From positions 623,143 to 687,142 of the forward strand of contig BCKT01000003.1 in assembly GCA_003116875.1 (NCBI GenBank): DNA of 64,000 bases, in the 5' to 3' direction. A program made the translations under genes and the position numbers. Source of the stretch: Takashimella koratensis (lineage: Eukaryota; Basidiomycota; Tremellomycetes; Trichosporonales; Tetragoniomycetaceae). This document shows positions 1 through 11,040 of the stretch, piece after piece (the first letter of the stretch is position 1; every line of letters starts with the position of its first letter). Below the pieces are notes generated by a model, which saw nothing but the letters and a program-made list of their open reading frames with translations, made no database searches and had not been told where the DNA came from.

Positions 1-3000
1 TTCCATCCGCCTCTTCCTCTTTCATCCATCCTCTCATCCACCCATCCATTCAATCCCCGCTGACATCCCGTGTACAGGCGACCAAGGGACCCCGGCGGTA
101 TCCGTCCGACCTGTCGCAGAACGCTTCTGGCCCCTCGCGCCCCTCCCGGTCAGCTCGGACCGCTGCTCAGGCATCTCAACCCACAACCACTTCCACTTCC
201 ACATCCACCACCTCCAACCCAAATCCTAATCAAAATCCCAAACGCACCTCCACCACCAACGACGGATCCAAAGCCTCATCCCGCCCCTCGTCCCGCCCTT
301 CGTCCAGCCACGCGGCCACCGCAACACCCGCGGCCGACGGCAGCAACAGCAAGGGTCGGGCGGGTGCGAAGAAGTCCAAGTCGCACGGGAAACTTCGCCA
401 CGCAGCGTCCAAGCCGGGCTTGAAGCAGGGGAAACACAACAGCCGGCCGGACCTTGCCGCCGTTGCGAGGCAGACTCCACCGCCACTCCCGCTGGGTCCG
501 TCGTCGTCGCAGCCCTCGGCAGCGGGCGGGTCTGGTTCGGGGCTCGCGCAGTACAGTTCCCTCGCGGACCTCCTTCAGCAGGCGGGATACGAGCACACAC
601 GCGTGCTCACGCCCGACGCTGAGCGCCGGCGGCGGATCCGGCAGACACTAGATGACGAGGAGGACGACAGCGTGCGTGCAAGTCCCAGCGCTAGCCGGAT
701 CGGGAGCAGCCATCTCCACTTCGCCGGACCGGGACCTAGTAGCCTCGGACCCGGTAAGTCGACAGTCTCGCATGTCACTCAGGCAAATGGGCCAGTACGG
801 AGTAGCAGCAGTGTCCTCCGAAGTGTGGCGTTGCAGGACGCGAGCCTCCTCCTCAACTCGGTCCCGGGGCAGGCGGGCGCGGTCGCTGGGGAAGACAAGG
901 AGTGGTGGGGTAACAGTCTGGCGGCTTTGGCCCTCGCCCGCAAGGCGAAAGCGGGCAACGCCGCGGCTGCGGGCCCGGCCATCGGGCCTAGCGCGAGCAC
1001 AAGTAGCAACCTCGTTAGAGATCCGACACACCAGGGGATTATTCGAGGCGGGGTCCGGAAAGCGAAAAGTAACTGGGAACTAGACCGCACGGTCCCTTCT
1101 TCTTCAGTGGCGGAAGAACCACTCCCGCCTCGACCACGAGTGCCCTCCAACATCCCCTACGCTTCGCTCGCGACCACCATCGAGGCGAAGTATAATACGA
1201 CTTATACGGCTCAGCCAATGACCAAGGCGTCAACTCGGCCCCTCGACTCGTCAGCACCGCCGTTTGTTCCCGCCGCGTACGCCGCCACCGACGCACAGAC
1301 CGCTATGGGGATGCAAATACCAGAGTTTACGCCACAGCAACAAGCACAAGAGTCGACGCCACGGCCTCCGCTCAAGTCGAAGATTAGCTTGAGCTCGCTG
1401 AACCCCGCAGCGAGGCCATTCGAGCCGGGCATGCAGAGCCCATCTATTCCCGAGTCCGAGTCGTTCCCTGCGTTTGAGTCGTCGGTCGTATCAGCCGCAA
1501 TTGCGCCCGAGTTCGAGCCGGTTGTCAAGATTGAGCGAGAGAAGGAAGCGGAACTACCAATCTCACCGGCTGAGCAAAGCGACGACTCGTCTCGCTCCTC
1601 GCCCATCTCATCCGACGAAGACGTCGTGATCAAGATGGAGCCCGAGGACCCGGCGGTCGCGTACGGGATGGGATTCGGATTCGGGTTCGGGTACTCGCCC
1701 TTGCCCGAGGACTACGAGGCGCAAAGGGACGAAGACGAGGCGTTCAGTTTGGGTTCAAGGTCGACGTCGCGCTCGACTTCGGAGTCGATCACCCGTGAGC
1801 GACTGGGTAAAGTGTCGGACGAAGATAGCTGGGCGGCGATGACGGAGGCGGAGATGCAAGGAGATGCCGTGTTGGGCTTTGAGAACCCAGGTCTTGGGTT
1901 CGGCTCGACCTTGGGTGAGAGAGGGGGTATGATTGACGCAACGGGTGGTGCTGGAGCGAGGGTGCTTGCTTCTGCAATTGAGTATTCAGAAGACCTCGAC
2001 CTCCTCGATTCCCCAGTCTCGCCAGCTACCCCGGTCCATGATCTCGACCTCGAGTCGGACCCACTCACCGCCGACCTCGCGGCCTCCATGGCGGGCGCGA
2101 GGACGTACGTCACCCCGACTGACGAAGTGTACTACCCTCCCTCTGTCGAGGATGAGGGTGTGTATGACGATGCCGGCTACACATACGACGAGTATCACTC
2201 TGCCTCTACGATCGATCATAATCTCGATAACGACGCAGTGGATGGGCTAGGCGACCACGCAGCAGTCCAGGTGCACACCATCTCGGCGAAAGAGGAACAC
2301 CAGTCGGCCTTAGGTGAATTGCGAAAGCTGGCCGGTGTGGCTCCTGGAGGCACGGGAGCAGGGAAGAGGACCTCGCTTCGCCAAGCGAGGTCGACCCCGG
2401 CGCTCCAGCGGGAAGCTGGACAGGCGACCTGGTACGGGTCGCTCCGATCAGCAGTGCTCGGGCCCACACCGACTCCAGCAGCGTCTGGAGCGGTGTACAC
2501 CCCTCATCACGCTCAACCGGGGTACGACGCCATCGGCGCCGGAGGGTTCGTTGGGCCGTCCACTCGTATGGCACCGTCACCCATCACCATCCCTGGCAAT
2601 TCTACCACCACCACCGTCCCGCTCTCCGCACCTCGAGCCCCGTCCAAGCCCGCCCCTATCCGCCTCAGCCCAGCGACGACCGCCTCTCCCGCCCTCGTCA
2701 CCTCGTCTCCAGTCATCTGCGACTCTATCTCCACCGACGCCGAAGACCTTCCACCTATTCCTACCTCCACCGCGCGCTCCGCCTCTACTTCGGGAGGGAA
2801 GACCCCGCTTGGTAGTCTTGCTCTCAGGGCCAAGTCGTCACTCGCGGCGCTGAGGCAGGCGGTATGGGACGCCACGGCGTGGCAAACGGCACCGGGAGTG
2901 CAACAGAGCGGGGAAGAGTCGGGACAAGGGGAAGACGCATCACCGACTTTGAGCCCCAGGTTGGATTGGGGAGCTCAGGGTGAGATGTTTGCTGGATGGA

Positions 3001-3788
3001 ACTGGGGTGAGAGGCCGAAACCGATCTGGAAACCAGCGTCCACCTCGGTCTCTGCATCGAGCTCGAGCGGTAGTACCACCACCGAGGTGACGACCAACCC
3101 CGATCCGACCCTGGCCCAGGCAGGCGCGGAACAACCGAGCAGTGGAGAGGGAGGGATGAACCGGGTCGTTAGCGATATCGACTATTCCAAGTCGTTCTTC
3201 TACAAACCCGCCACACCGCCTCGTCGACCTGTGACCCCGCCCAGCGCCGAGGCTATGATCTCAATGCATGAGGCGTGTCCCGTGAATCCCGTCTCGGCAC
3301 CTATGTGCGACACGACTTCGATCGCTTCCTCTGTTTCCTCCGGCACGTCTACCTCCACCTCTTCGTCTACCTCTTCGACATCAACGTTCGGGATGAAGAA
3401 ACAACGATCTATCAAATCCCTTCGAGCGGCGTTACTCATCCCCGTCGCTCCTCCTCCTGTGCCTCGCGTCCCATCTCGATACTTGACCACCCGCGACTGT
3501 TCCTCGTCGGGTCTGACTACGCCGCCCTTGTCCGCATCTGCATTCGCGGACCCACCGGCACTGGCTATCCTCTCGCCCCAGGCATGGGCAGAGGGAAGGC
3601 CAGCAAGGCCGTTGGTGCTTGAGGGAGAGGAATGGGATGCGAGGGATGGATCGAATCCGGGAGATTGGGGAGCACCAACTATGAGAGCTGCACAAGGAGC
3701 AGCGGGGCCCGGGAAGAAGGGGAAGAAAGCCGGGAAAGGGGTAGGGAAGAGGGGAAAGTCGAGAAGTAAAGAGAATATCAGGGATTAG
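1..3788 (+). CDS. Large Ser/Pro-rich low-complexity protein, 5'-truncated by the window edge
   Basis: I do not recognise this protein. Bases 1-77 look like the 3' end of an intron: pyrimidine-rich, with CTGAC at 60-64 and a TACAG acceptor ending at 77. From 78 the frame is open to the stop at 3786-3788, giving at least 1236 residues in one exon. The apparent start near 420 is a TTG codon inside the open frame and should not be used. The protein is rich in Ser, Pro, Thr, Ala and acidic stretches (around residues 470-520 and 660-720 of the visible part). It ends in a Lys/Gly-rich basic tail. Short ordered-looking islands such as SKSFFYKP and MKKQRSIKSLRAALL occur near the C-terminus. No catalytic domain or membrane segment is visible. 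It is probably a disordered regulatory or scaffold protein. The upstream exons lie outside the window. Confidence 0.7.
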   Translation, partial: PSASSSFIHPLIHPSIQSPLTSRVQATKGPRRYPSDLSQNASGPSRPSRSARTAAQASQPTTTSTSTSTTSNPNPNQNPKRTSTTNDGSKASSRPSSRPSSSHAATATPAADGSNSKGRAGAKKSKSHGKLRHAASKPGLKQGKHNSRPDLAAVARQTPPPLPLGPSSSQPSAAGGSGSGLAQYSSLADLLQQAGYEHTRVLTPDAERRRRIRQTLDDEEDDSVRASPSASRIGSSHLHFAGPGPSSLGPGKSTVSHVTQANGPVRSSSSVLRSVALQDASLLLNSVPGQAGAVAGEDKEWWGNSLAALALARKAKAGNAAAAGPAIGPSASTSSNLVRDPTHQGIIRGGVRKAKSNWELDRTVPSSSVAEEPLPPRPRVPSNIPYASLATTIEAKYNTTYTAQPMTKASTRPLDSSAPPFVPAAYAATDAQTAMGMQIPEFTPQQQAQESTPRPPLKSKISLSSLNPAARPFEPGMQSPSIPESESFPAFESSVVSAAIAPEFEPVVKIEREKEAELPISPAEQSDDSSRSSPISSDEDVVIKMEPEDPAVAYGMGFGFGFGYSPLPEDYEAQRDEDEAFSLGSRSTSRSTSESITRERLGKVSDEDSWAAMTEAEMQGDAVLGFENPGLGFGSTLGERGGMIDATGGAGARVLASAIEYSEDLDLLDSPVSPATPVHDLDLESDPLTADLAASMAGARTYVTPTDEVYYPPSVEDEGVYDDAGYTYDEYHSASTIDHNLDNDAVDGLGDHAAVQVHTISAKEEHQSALGELRKLAGVAPGGTGAGKRTSLRQARSTPALQREAGQATWYGSLRSAVLGPTPTPAASGAVYTPHHAQPGYDAIGAGGFVGPSTRMAPSPITIPGNSTTTTVPLSAPRAPSKPAPIRLSPATTASPALVTSSPVICDSISTDAEDLPPIPTSTARSASTSGGKTPLGSLALRAKSSLAALRQAVWDATAWQTAPGVQQSGEESGQGEDASPTLSPRLDWGAQGEMFAGWNWGERPKPIWKPASTSVSASSSSGSTTTEVTTNPDPTLAQAGAEQPSSGEGGMNRVVSDIDYSKSFFYKPATPPRRPVTPPSAEAMISMHEACPVNPVSAPMCDTTSIASSVSSGTSTSTSSSTSSTSTFGMKKQRSIKSLRAALLIPVAPPPVPRVPSRYLTTRDCSSSGLTTPPLSASAFADPPALAILSPQAWAEGRPARPLVLEGEEWDARDGSNPGDWGAPTMRAAQGAAGPGKKGKKAGKGVGKRGKSRSKENIRD

Positions 3789-4608
3789 CGGATCAACCTA
3801 GTCTCAATCTCGACCTCGTTCGTCCAACAGACCTTGTCGATTATCCCTCATTCCTTTCTCGCTTCGACTCGTTTCGACTCCCCCTCCCCCCCGGCCCCCA
3901 TCCCACCTTCCCAGTTTCCTCGCCCGTTCCGGACAATCTTTTGACCAATACCACCCACGGAGCGGCACGACAAATATCAACGTTACTTTATAATCGATTT
4001 CCTCCTTTTCCGTTTTCTCCCTTTGATCTATATCTATCTCGTATCTATCTATACCCTTAGTTCTGTCTCTTGTCTCTCACGACCCCTCTCACGTCTTCTT
4101 GCCTCTCTTCACATCTCCTTTCCCCAGGCCCCCCCGCATTCTCCTTTCTCTCTCGCCTTGGGCCCTCCCTATTCCCAAGAACTGGCTCAAAGCCACATAC
4201 CGCTTTACGGACGATTTCAACGACCTGTTTCACGACTTTATTATACCTAACACCAAAATCCCATACCCCTCTTTCTCCTCTCTCCTCTCTCCTGCCTCAC
4301 AGGCTAGACGTCTCTCACCACTACCTTTCTCTCACGTCTCTCCGAGCCACAGTCTAGTCTAGTCGTTTAGTCTCTGCGCAGGGGTCAAATGGACTTTTTA
4401 TTAATGAATGCATCGTGCATGGTTCGTATATCACCCATGACTCAAAAAAGCCACACATAACCGACAAGTACTCGTTCGTCTCTGCTCTTTAACTGTAGAG
4501 AGGCGATCAAATAGACGGCGATGCAAGAAACCCAAGACCGAACGACGACCGCCTCTTTCCTCTCCCCCTCTCTTATTCCTCCTCAAATCCAAATTCAGAG
4601 CTCCGCGC
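3789..4608. other. Intergenic, convergent 3' ends
   Basis: This 820-bp stretch lies between the 3' ends of the large Ser/Pro-rich gene and SWC5. It is pyrimidine-rich on the plus strand with only short open frames. No RNA gene, repeat or conserved coding signal was seen; it probably holds both 3' UTRs and terminators. Confidence 0.6.
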
Positions 4609-5847
4609 TCACCGACCAGCTTTCCGCGCTCGATCCTGCTCAAACGCCTCGTTCCGCCTTTCCCCGACCCGATCGAGAAAGTCCCGTTGGGCAAGGTACC
4701 CGCCTGACCGTCGGTGAGCCTCAACTTCGGCAGAAAGGGCGGAATCGGAACCCATATGGCTGCGCCAGTCGAGCTGCGACTGTGAGGTGTTAGCGGTTAC
4801 ATAGAATTGGACGTTGTGATCGATTCGGTGCTAGGGAGGGGATGAAGGAAGAAATAGGGGGTAGAGAAGTGTTAAATTTGAGTCCCAAATAGCAAGAGTA
4901 CCAACTTTCTCCAGAGTCGTCATTTTCTTGCCCTTGTCAAGCGCCGCAGACATTGCCTCGAGGGACTGACGAGGTTTCTTCCTCATACCGGCTTTAGGTC
5001 GGGATGCAGGTTTCGGCACGGACGCGGCCGCGGACGCTACAGGTGCTGCTACTGCTGCAGGTACAGGTCCAGATGTAGGAATGGTCGATTGCGCGAGCGG
5101 TACCTGCGCATCGGACGAAGAAGACGCTCCGATGGAGATACTAGATGTCGACGGGTCGGTCGAGGTCGAAGGTTGAGAATTCACGGGAATAGACTGGGAA
5201 GCGAGGTACCGTATCGCTTCTGGGTCGGTAGAAGGAAGCATCACCATCTCGCTGTTGTCTGGTCAGCTCTATGCTACCAAGCAGCCTCCCGAACTTCCCA
5301 TCGTTCAGTGCAGGTTAAGGGTCGTATCTCATACCATAGTCCAGACTTACTAGATTGTCTCTCCTGCAAATTGCCGCGGCCGCTTCACCTCTATCATCTC
5401 CACCTTCTTCGTCTCCCCATTCCCCCCAAATCCTCCACTGGAACCTGTCTTTACTCCACTTCCTGTCGATTCCTCCTGAAGCAACCGAAACGATTCTTGA
5501 GCTCTCCGTTTCCTCTCTGCAGCCTCGACAGCCGCTGCTTCTTCCGCTAACCGCCGAGCCTCTTCTGCGGCCTCTTTCTTGGCACCAGCGATTCCGGGAT
5601 TATCCCCGTCATCGTCAGAATCGGAGTTGGAGTCGGCCGGTGAGTCAGAGGCAGAGGCAGAGGCAGAGTCGAATTCCGATCTAGAAGCGCGAGGACGTTT
5701 AGTCGATTTAGATTGGGTTTTGGATTGGGATTGGGATTTGGGGTTTTGCTTGGACTTGGAGTTGGAGTTGGACTTGGCTTGGGAAGGAGCGAAATCGGCG
5801 TCAGAGTCGTCGTCGGACCCAAAGTCGGCGGTCGCGAGGGTCGACAT
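4609..5847 (-). CDS. SWC5: Swc5/BCNT (CFDP1) protein, SWR1 chromatin-remodelling complex subunit
   Basis: Swc5 is a subunit of the SWR1 complex, which exchanges H2A for H2A.Z in nucleosomes. Coding exons on the minus strand are 5847-5351, 5251-4906 and 4779-4609 (337 aa). The N-terminal half is acidic and Ser-rich with DSDSD runs, then basic, with an Ala/Glu/Arg-rich predicted helix. The BCNT-C domain is split over all three exons: FAGETIYE with a following DPEAIRYL, then TLEKSQLDW, then SGGYL..DFLDRV..RR.EAFE, matching the family order. The join at TLEK/SQLDW uses a GTTGGT donor; the more obvious GTACTC next to it would break the frame. The start ATG is the first in frame. MOB1 is divergent, 377 bp away. 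The ending is a little uncertain because the stop overlaps a GTGAGC donor-like string. Confidence 0.88.
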
Positions 5848-6224
5848 AGGGGTATGGTAAGGGTGAGTGGGGTAAAATTCGAGAATGAGAAAGTGACGAT
5901 GGAGACGACAACAACATTGCAGGTGCACGCGAGTGGACAGGGACGGCGGGTAGTAAATGTCACAGGATTTGATAATCGCAGTGCACCAATCCGTGGGTGG
6001 CGCGCGTCGCGTGTGGGGGGGTGTGTGTGTATGTGTGTGTGTGTGTTTCAGGTTGCGCAGAGCTCTCACCGTGGATCCAATTCAATCGTCAACATCAACA
6101 ACTCAACATCACCACACCTCTTCACCACATCACCACCAGCAAGAGTACCCACCAACAGCTCGGTAGCTCAGGCCCCAATACCCAGATACACGCTCGTTCC
6201 TCCACGCTGATCGACTCGTCAACA
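5848..6224. promoter_or_regulatory. Shared divergent promoter SWC5 / MOB1
   Basis: 377 bp separate the two start codons and must hold both promoters. The only visible structure is a GT dinucleotide tract at 6021-6046. No TATA box or named factor site can be assigned with confidence. Confidence 0.5.
6021..6046 (+). repeat. (GT)n microsatellite
   Basis: GT repeat interrupted once by an AT, in the SWC5/MOB1 intergenic region. It is likely to vary in length between strains. Confidence 0.9.
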
Positions 6225-8122
6225 ATGTCCACATTGTTCAACCTGTACGTTCCCCGTTCTCGTCGTCAGCCTGTCGTCTCCTCCCAGACCTGCTCAGACC
6301 TGCTCTGCTCTTCGTACCCTCCCTCCTCTCTCAGCCGCTTGCGATTTGCTGACAAGATTCACTTTCAGCCGAAGTAACCAATCGCGAAGTACGTGTTCTC
6401 TTCTCACTCACTCCTCCTATACCGTCAACCACCTCTACCCCATCTTTGACATCCACTTCTCTCTCTATTCATGCCTGTCACTAATCCTGGACACAGCGTT
6501 CAAACCGAAGAAGGTTCCCGAGGGTACGAAACAATGGCAACTCAAGCAATACGCCCAGCAGACGCTCGTAAGTAACTCCTGTCTCCCTACGTTCTTCTCT
6601 ACGTCACCCCTCAAACTCTGCTTGTTGTTCTATCCACAACTCTTCCGTGGTGCCCTACTTGCATGATATCACCACGTATCGACATCAAGGCGGGTGATAC
6701 CACCGGACGCAAGTGCAAGCTGATACTTCTCAATCCTAGGGCTCGGGCAACCTCCGGACGGCAGTCCAGCTTCCCGAGGGTGAAGATCTGCAAGAGTGGA
6801 TCGCAGTGCACGGTGCGTCCTTGATCCCTGCGGCACGCGTTGGTCATCTACTTATCGCAAACTTCCACTCTACCCCAACCAAGATCTTCCTAAAAAGAGC
6901 TGACACGTTATCTCGGGCTTGATCTGGGCTCAATGAATCTGCAGTGGTCGATTTCTTCAACCACGTCAATATGCTGTACGGGACCGTGTCCGAGTTTTGC
7001 ACCCCGACAGAGGTGAGTCCCAGGTTCTGTACCCATACTGTTATGAGATGTACGAAACCTCGCCTTCCTTCCGCCCTCGATTTGTCTCTCTCTCCCGAGC
7101 GACACCCGGCATTTGCTGACTTGTTTCCCGCACAGTGCCCCATCATGAACGCCGGTCCCAAGTGAGTCTCATTGTCTCATTCACTAGCTGCAGGTTGCCA
7201 AAGTTAAGCTGACACTCGCAGGTACGAGTACTACTGGGAAGACGGAGAGAGCTAGTACGTGACGACTGCGCCATTCTCGCTGCGCAGGCAGAGGAAGACA
7301 GCGACCATGTTGGAGACGGACTGACCATATTCGCAGCAAGAAACCCACGCACCTCTCGGCACCAGCGTATGTCGAGGCGCTGATGACTTGGACTCAGTCG
7401 ATCTTGGACGACGAGAAGCACTTTCCTCAGAAGATCGGTGAGTGCGATGATGGCGTGACGGACTGTGTATGCTTCCCGACCCCACTGCATCGTTTACACT
7501 CCCCCGGTTGCGATCTTTGAGCTAATTCTTGCTGCTTGCTGACTGTTTCGAACCTCAAACCTCAACCCTCATTCCTCGATATCTGAACGACCTCGCTATC
7601 TTCCCCTTCCGTGGTGCTGTGACTTGCGACATTAACCGGACACAGGCGTCAAGTTCCCGTCGACGTTCATGACCACAGCCAAGACAATCTTGCGTCGACT
7701 CTTCCGCATCTATGCGCACATCTACCACTCGCACTTTGACCAGATCTGCGCGCTTGGCATTGAGGGTGAGTACAGGACTTCAGAGCTGCATATGGAGGTT
7801 CGAGAAGGAGCAAGAAGGGAGAGATTTGAGCAGTCGGTGGAATCTTTTGCTATTCCAAGCTGGTTGTCGTTTGTGTCTGGGCAGTTTTGCTGACGTCAAT
7901 CTAGCCCACTTGAACACAAACTACCGCCACTTCTTGCTATTCGTCGACGAGGTGAGCAATACTCTTAGTCGCATCCTTGTCCTCAATCTACGGCTACTCC
8001 GTTCCGCATGCTTGAGCCTATGCTGATCTGTCTCGAACCAGTTCTCACTTCTTTCCGAGAAAGACCTCGTCCCGCTCGAGGATTTCAACAAGACCATCCT
8101 CGAGGAGACTGCGAAGAAGTGA
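6225..8122 (+). CDS. MOB1: Mob1-type kinase activator
   Basis: Mob1 binds and activates NDR/LATS family kinases in the mitotic exit / septation pathway. Eleven exons join in frame: 6225-6244, 6369-6388, 6497-6567, 6740-6812, 6945-7012, 7136-7161, 7222-7254, 7337-7437, 7646-7765, 7905-7951, 8042-8122, giving 219 aa, the usual length. Diagnostic blocks are TFKPKKVPEG, GSGNLRTAVQLPEGED.EWIAVH, VDFFNHVNMLYGT, YEYYWEDG, LDDEKHFP and AHLNTNYRHF. The expected zinc ligands are visible: FCTPTEC (Cys-x4-Cys) and the two His of HIYHSHF. Exon 2 is a 20-nt micro-exon coding for RSNQSR, needed to restore the conserved N-terminus. Branch points CTGAC/CTAAC precede most acceptors. Confidence 0.95.
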
Positions 8123-8599
8123 GGCCGGGGGCAGGTACGGGTAAAGTGAGGTTCTGTTCAAGGTGCATGTGGGGCTGCTGGGGCTTGCTTGGCAGGTCTG
8201 GCAGTTTTGGTTGGTCGTTCAGAGGTTCGACTACAGTGCCACTGGTTGTTTCCCCCCTCCACCTTTGGCGCCTCTTTGTACTCGGCTCTTTCCTTCCGCT
8301 ACTTCAGTATCTGGGTCGAGGTTCACGCATAGCTCGTGTTGGCCCTTGTGCTCAATTTTGATCACCTTTTTCCATTTGATTTTGTTTGTTCATGGATGTA
8401 CGTTGTTGTGCCGTCTTTCATTCGACCTGGCGACGGTGCCACGGTCTCACCGGGAAGAGGGTCGGAATGAAACGAAATGAAATGACCAATCTTATCATCC
8501 GCTCGTCTATCAGGTCGTTCTGTTTGGATCATCTCACTACTCAACATTAGTACAGCATCACACTAACCCCCTATCCAAGTCAGTTGAACGATCCTCGCC
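8123..8599. other. Intergenic MOB1 to aminotransferase
   Basis: 477 bp holding the MOB1 3' UTR and the promoter of the downstream aminotransferase. No RNA gene or repeat was seen. Confidence 0.55.
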
Positions 8600-8736
8600 A
8601 TGACATCTGCGCTGGGCTACCAGGTTGCCCCTGCTGTCGACGCCACCGCTCCTCCCCCGTACGTCCATTCCCCTATCACTTCCCATATCCTACTTCCCAA
8701 TACCTCTACACCTCTTCCTCCCTGACCTCTCCCCTC

Positions 8737-8778
<42 letters not shown>

Positions 8779-10655
8779 GACCCCCCCCCCCCCCCCGCCC
8801 CTAAACTCCCCTAACTTCTCTTTCACAGCCCATCACCCAACTGACGCTCACAGCATCCCCCTGGCCCAACAATGGGGCCGAACCTACTCCTCTCGTCTCT
8901 CCTCCTCCACTCCCGACCCATCTCTCCCCGGTCCCCTTCTTGACCTCTCCCAAGGCGTCCCCGGGACCGCACCACACCCGTCCGTCCTCGCGGCCCTCTC
9001 CAAGGCAGCCCAAGATCCAGCAGCGGCGAGGTATGGTGCGATCCTGGGTGAGGCGGAGTTGAGAGCCGGTGTAGCCGAGGAAGTTAGGGTCAGGTATCAG
9101 CTCCCAGAGGTCACAGAGGAGGAGAAAGGGTCGGTGGAGGCGAGCGATGTAGGGATCACGACGGGTTGTAATATGGCTTTCTTGACGCTTCTTATGTGAG
9201 TGATCAAGAGGACTCGTACACCAACCGTCACTCCGCGTTGACTTGGCGATATCGCTAACGTCGACTCGTGTTCAACCACAGGACGCTTTGCCCTCCCGGC
9301 TCCTCCGTGATCCTTCCTGTCCCAGCCTACTTTAACCACTCGATGTCTCTGTCCCTCCAATCCCTTCACCCAATCTACATCCCCTCCTCCCCATCTTCCA
9401 ACTTTCTCCCCTCCCTCACTTCCGCCCGCTCCGCTCTCCTAGCTTCCAGATCCACCCCTTCCGGTCCCGGGTCAAACATCCGCGCCATCGTCCTCGTCAC
9501 ACCAAACAACCCGACAGGCGCAGTGTATCCCCCCGAAACGCTGAAAGAGTGGTTTGACCTCGCAAAGGAATTTGGAGTCTGTTTGGTTCTGGATGAAACG
9601 TACAAGGAGTTTGTGGATGAAGAGAAGGGTGCACCGCATGGATTGTTCAAGGATCCAGAGTGGAGGAGGACGTTGGTCTCCCTGGGTAGTTTCAGCAGTG
9701 AGTCGGTGTGGAATATCCTTGCGGCGAGGCGAGTGGGCGCTGGCGTTGGGGCAGAAGCGGGCGGGCGGGCGAAGAGGCGTTGTGTGAAGACGATGCACGG
9801 GTGAAGGTTTCAGCTTTGCTGATACAAACAGAGGGGTACAGGATCCCAGGACACAGACTCGGAAGTATCATCGCTTCGCCCGAGCTCCTTCGACGCATCG
9901 CGACCGTCTGCGACTGCATGCAGGTGAGTTGTGGCTCAGGACCGGACCTAGTGGCAGACCAGACCCCTTCTTTCATTATCTTCCAAGCCGCCCATGTCTT
10001 CCGCTCCATCAAGGTCTTCTCTCTAACCCTTCTTCAGATCTGCCCACCTCGACCGCCTCAACTCGCCCTCGCCCCTCTCCTCCCCTCCCTCCGCTCGGAC
10101 CTCCTCCAGTCCTCGACCTCCCTCTCTTCCCGCCGCGCCCTCTTCGCCGACTCTATCCATTCCGTCCCAGGATGGCGAGTCATCTCTTCCGGCGGATACT
10201 TTGCCTACGTCGCTTTCCCGGCCTCTTACGCGCTCGCCTCGGCCGCGCTGGGGGTTAAGAGGAAGAGGTTGGGCAGTGAGGAGATTGCAAAAGTACTCGC
10301 TGAGAGAGTAGGGGTAGTGGTCCTTCCAGGGTCGTTTTTTGTGCCGAAGGAGAATGAGAAAGGGATGGGTGAGGGTCAGGCAGAAGGGGAGGAGATGAAA
10401 GAGTTGAAAGAGGATAGGTGGTTGAGGTGAGTCGACAGGGGCTTTGAATAAGGAGAGAAGAGCTTTGAGAGGGATCTGAGGACGAGTTGAGGATGAGAGA
10501 ACCCCAAGAAGTAGATGGATGCTAACGCCCAATCCGCAACGTTGTTTGCTCCCTACAGGTTCGCCGTCGCAAATGTCTCTGACCAAGTCGTGAAACAGCT
10601 CCCGCCGAGGTTGAGAATAATGAACTCGATCATGGGCGTTGGTGACGACGAGTGA
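8600..10655 (+). CDS. PLP-dependent class I/II aminotransferase
   Basis: Fold-type I PLP aminotransferase; the substrate is not evident. Six exons: 8600-8658, 8854-9195, 9282-9697, 9832-9923, 10038-10426, 10559-10655 (464 aa). Visible family marks are RYGAILGEAELR, the nucleotide-fold step ITTGCNMAF, VTPNNPTG (cofactor region), VLDETYKEF (Asp that contacts the pyridine N) and GSFSKGYRIPGHRLG, whose Lys273 should form the Schiff base. The Lys codon is split A|AG by intron 3. At exon 2 the nearer acceptor would give an immediate stop, so the CAG ending at 8853 is used. Near the C-terminus are SSGGYFAYVAF and a Lys/Glu-rich insertion just before the last intron. Intron 1 carries a long poly-C tract. 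Kynurenine, aromatic or alanine aminotransferase would all be possible. Confidence 0.88.
8738..8796 (+). repeat. Poly-C tract in intron 1 of the aminotransferase
   Basis: 39 C in a row (8738-8776), TCGA, then 16 more C (8781-8796). It lies within the first intron between the GTACGT donor and the acceptor at 8853. Its true length may be misassembled. Confidence 0.9.
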
Positions 10656-11040
10656 GCGATGACGAGAATCTAAACGAATGTGATAGAGAAGCAGAGAAAT
10701 ACAATCGAAAGAAAGGAGGCGAAAACCTAGAGTCAAGAGTCGACGGTGGAGGATGTCTATAGACTGTTCTTTAGAGCTCGTCATTGCACAATCATGTTGA
10801 GCATCGTCAGTTGAACGTCAGGTCAGTCAGTCTGACTTTATCAAGGTAACACTAAAGATATCTCCCAACCCTTGCCCAACTTGACGGAAGGAGATGGAGT
10901 ACACGGTGCATGAAAGTGAAATCGTACACCAAACCAAAGCCGAAGAATGTATGCAAAATAGCGTGAACCCGCCAAACCTCTCCCTTAAACCTCAGGATAT
11001 ATACCCGAGAACTTGAAGGACATGAATAGGTGGGAACCGT
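10656..11040. other. Intergenic, convergent 3' ends
   Basis: 385 bp between the stops of the aminotransferase (+) and RPL38 (-). Nothing beyond presumed 3' UTRs was seen. Confidence 0.5.

Noticed and set aside
420..422. Start codon of the first gene at 420
   Set aside because: The codon is TTG, and the frame is open upstream to an intron acceptor at 77. The gene is 5'-partial, not short.
753..782. GTAAGT..CAG as an intron in the first gene
   Set aside because: Only 30 nt, a multiple of three, with the frame open through it. This is too short for the introns seen here.
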